This document shows positions 6,140-7,891 of a stretch of DNA of 7,891 bases, piece by piece. The stretch is taken from contig JAEWSL010000004.1 in assembly GCA_023398295.1 (NCBI GenBank), positions 1-7,891 on the forward strand, read 5' to 3'. The first letter of the stretch is position 1; every line of letters begins with the position of its first letter. Under the pieces are notes generated by a model. It was not told the origin of the DNA. It did no database searches and saw nothing but the letters and a program-made list of their open reading frames with translations. The translations under genes and the position numbers were made by a program. The stretch is from Elusimicrobiota bacterium. GTDB taxonomy: Bacteria > Elusimicrobiota > Elusimicrobia > Elusimicrobiales > Elusimicrobiaceae.

Positions 6140-6160
6140 AATATAAAAATGAGGTGAATT

Positions 6161-7333
6161 ATGAGCGTCAGTTTTTCTAAAGAAGCTTTGCCGTCCTCCA
6201 CTTTTACGTGCGGGCCTTCTCAGGGCCACCCGCAGATAAGGAAGACGCCTGTTTGCGATATGATGTTTGAGCGCAGTCACCGCGCGGGCGACGTCGCCGC
6301 CAAGGGGCTTTATAAAGAAGCCGCCGATAACCTGAGAAAACTTATAGGAATCCCGCAGGATTATACCGTGATTTTTTATCACGGCGGCGCAACGCCCGCT
6401 TTGGACGCTGCCGCCTGGAATTTAACTAAAGGCAGCATAAGCGGTCTTAGTTTCGGCGCGTTTTCAAAGATGTGGTGCAAGAAGATATCGGCTGTTTTGG
6501 GGGGAAGCGTAAAAAAAGATTTCAAAGAGCCTAAAGAGGGGGAGTTTTTCCCGCCGGAAAAGCCCGATTTTAACGCAAGCCTTGTGATTATGACGCCTAA
6601 TGAAACCTCCACCGGCACGCAAATTCCGGATTCGTATCTTAAAGAAGCGTGGGATAAAAAGGGCCCCGATACTTTAATCGCCTGGGACTGCACCTCCTGC
6701 GCAGGCGGCCGTAATTTGCCGAAGGATATTTACGACGTTATGATTTTTTCCATGCAAAAGTGTTTCGGCGTGGGCGGCGGCAGCAGCGTTATGATTTTAA
6801 GCCCAAAAGCCGTCGGCCGCGTGGAAGAAGTAAAGGCCCTGCGCGCCATTCCCTACTCGCTTGATTTAACCGAAGCCATAAATAAAGCGCAGGAAAAGAG
6901 CCAAACTCTTAATACGCCTTCCACCATTAATATCTGGATGTTCAACGAGGCCTGCAAATGGATGCTTGCAAACGGCGGCATTGAAGCTATGGACAAGCTC
7001 TGCAGGCGGCATTTTAATTATCTTTTGGACTGGGCTGAAAAAACGGGCTGGCTTAAACCGCTTATCAAGAATGAAGAAAACCGCTCTTACACCACGCTTA
7101 CGCTTGAAATTACCGACTCTAAAATAGTTGACGCCGATATCAGCGCCGCCCTTAAAGCGACGGGGCTGCCCAATCTTACCGACGGCATCAAAAAATATTC
7201 TTCGGTAAAGAATAATTCTTTGAGAATAGCCTGCTTCCCGTTTGTGGATATTAACGGCGTGGAAGAATATAAAAAACTTACCGCAGCGGTAGACGCCATT
7301 GTCGCGGATTTAAGAAAACAGGAGGTCAAATAA
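6161..7333 (+). CDS. serC: Phosphoserine aminotransferase, actinobacterial/archaeal-like type
   Basis: SerC transfers an amino group from glutamate to 3-phosphohydroxypyruvate using pyridoxal phosphate (PLP), the second step of serine synthesis. The 390-residue protein has a fold-type I aminotransferase layout. It shows F-T-C-G-P-S (15-20), S-H-R (39-41, a likely phosphate contact), H-G-G-A-T (74-78), and N-E-T-S-T-G (147-152). D176 in A-W-D-C-T-S should hold the PLP ring nitrogen, K200 in F-S-M-Q-K-C-F-G should bind PLP, and N-T-P-S-T is at 251-255. These motifs, recalled from the family, look closer to the SerC of Mycobacterium and methanogens than to the E. coli form. GAGGTG at 6151-6156, four bases before the ATG, supports the start. 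serA follows after 2 bases, which strongly supports the role. Confidence 0.9.
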   Translation: MSVSFSKEALPSSTFTCGPSQGHPQIRKTPVCDMMFERSHRAGDVAAKGLYKEAADNLRKLIGIPQDYTVIFYHGGATPALDAAAWNLTKGSISGLSFGAFSKMWCKKISAVLGGSVKKDFKEPKEGEFFPPEKPDFNASLVIMTPNETSTGTQIPDSYLKEAWDKKGPDTLIAWDCTSCAGGRNLPKDIYDVMIFSMQKCFGVGGGSSVMILSPKAVGRVEEVKALRAIPYSLDLTEAINKAQEKSQTLNTPSTINIWMFNEACKWMLANGGIEAMDKLCRRHFNYLLDWAEKTGWLKPLIKNEENRSYTTLTLEITDSKIVDADISAALKATGLPNLTDGIKKYSSVKNNSLRIACFPFVDINGVEEYKKLTAAVDAIVADLRKQEVK

Positions 7334-7335
7334 AA

Positions 7336-7891
7336 ATGAAGATTTTAATCGCCGACAAATTTCCAAAGCACTGGCTTGAAGTTTTGCAGAAAAATCATTC
7401 CGTAACTTATGAGCCTTCTTTAGACGATATCACCCTGCCCGCAAACATTAAGGATAACGAGGTCCTTATAGTGCGCAGCACGAAAGTAAAAAAGGATACT
7501 GTTGAGGCGGGCAAAACCCTTAAACTTATAATCCGCGCAGGCGCGGGCTTTGATACAATTGACACCGCGTTTGCCAAGGAAAAAGGCGTCGGGGTCTGCA
7601 ACTGCCCGGGCACAAATTCCTTAGCCGTAGCCGAGCTTGCCATGGGCCTTATCCTCGCCCTTGACCGACGTATTTACGACAATGTCAAAGACCTGCGCGA
7701 AGGCAAATGGAATAAAAACGAATATGGCAAAGCGCGCGGGCTTTACGGGCGCACGCTGGCGGTTTTCGGCATTGGCAATATCGGGCGGCAGGTGGCAAAG
7801 CGCGCGGCCGCTTTCGGCATGAGCATAGCCGCTTACGATCCTTACGCCGCGCAAAGCGTTTTTGAAAGCATAGCCGCAAAAAAATACGACG
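7336..7891 (+). CDS. serA: D-3-phosphoglycerate dehydrogenase, N-terminal part (cut by the window edge)
   Basis: SerA oxidises 3-phosphoglycerate to 3-phosphohydroxypyruvate with NAD, the entry step of serine synthesis. The frame stays open from the ATG to the end of the window, giving 185 codons of a protein usually about 400-530 long. The substrate-domain motif R-A-G-A-G-F-D-T-I-D is at 67-76 and P-G-T-N-S-L-A-V-A-E-L-A at 91-102. The NAD-binding G-I-G-N-I-G is at 145-150, followed by D168 in A-Y-D-P, which favours NAD over NADP. The catalytic Arg, Glu and His lie beyond the edge, as would any ACT domain. GGAGG at 7321-7325, inside the end of serC, is the Shine-Dalgarno, and the 2-base gap means cotranscription. 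Another 2-hydroxyacid dehydrogenase is possible from this fragment, but the serC neighbour makes SerA the best call. Confidence 0.88.
   Translation, partial: MKILIADKFPKHWLEVLQKNHSVTYEPSLDDITLPANIKDNEVLIVRSTKVKKDTVEAGKTLKLIIRAGAGFDTIDTAFAKEKGVGVCNCPGTNSLAVAELAMGLILALDRRIYDNVKDLREGKWNKNEYGKARGLYGRTLAVFGIGNIGRQVAKRAAAFGMSIAAYDPYAAQSVFESIAAKKYD

Noticed and set aside
6108..6160. Riboswitch or T-box in the serC leader
   Set aside because: The leader is only about 47 bases, with one 6-base-pair hairpin, no terminator and no T-box-like sequence.
5132..6160. Integrase of a mobile element, or a dif/attachment site near the recombinase
   Set aside because: The protein has the Xer length and ending, the neighbours are housekeeping genes, and I found no dif-like inverted half-sites or flanking direct repeats.

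Overview
The window looks like ordinary bacterial chromosome: mixed GC content, tightly packed genes, and no tRNA, rRNA, CRISPR array, insertion sequence or phage gene. The gene set and codon style resemble Elusimicrobiota of animal guts, but that placement is an impression from the proteins, not something the sequence proves. There is no gene-free stretch longer than 300 bases.

Left part (1-3279), read on the minus strand from right to left: a RsmD-family 16S rRNA guanine methyltransferase, a RecB/AddB/Cas4-like PD-(D/E)XK nuclease with four cysteines placed as in iron-sulfur nucleases, a membrane-anchored TPR protein, and the start of a DUF805 membrane protein that runs off the left edge. 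The first three overlap by 4 and 8 bases and look like one translationally coupled operon. The DUF805 gene follows after 42 bases and may also have its own promoter built on the TPR gene's stop codon.

Middle part (3299-6040), also minus strand: a Xer-type tyrosine recombinase, then a two-component pair made of a cytoplasmic PAS-like/HisKA_3 histidine kinase and a NarL/LuxR-type response regulator. The pair overlaps by 4 bases and ends in a strong intrinsic terminator directly after the regulator's stop codon.

Right part (6079-7891), plus strand: serC and serA, 2 bases apart, encode the first two steps of serine synthesis from 3-phosphoglycerate (SerA oxidises, SerC transaminates). serA is cut by the right edge. 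The 120-base xer/serC gap holds two divergent promoters.

The most interesting signals are in how genes are started. The recombinase and kinase genes, each apparently first in its transcript, have no Shine-Dalgarno sequence and carry a -10 hexamer at exactly -12 to -7 from the ATG, the geometry of a leaderless mRNA. Genes inside operons mostly have clear Shine-Dalgarno sequences. The nuclease start codon sits in the loop of a hairpin that its own first codons can form. RsmD has Gly where the catalytic (D/N)PP(Y/F) motif normally begins with an acidic or amide residue. I see no obvious new multi-gene defence or mobile system here.
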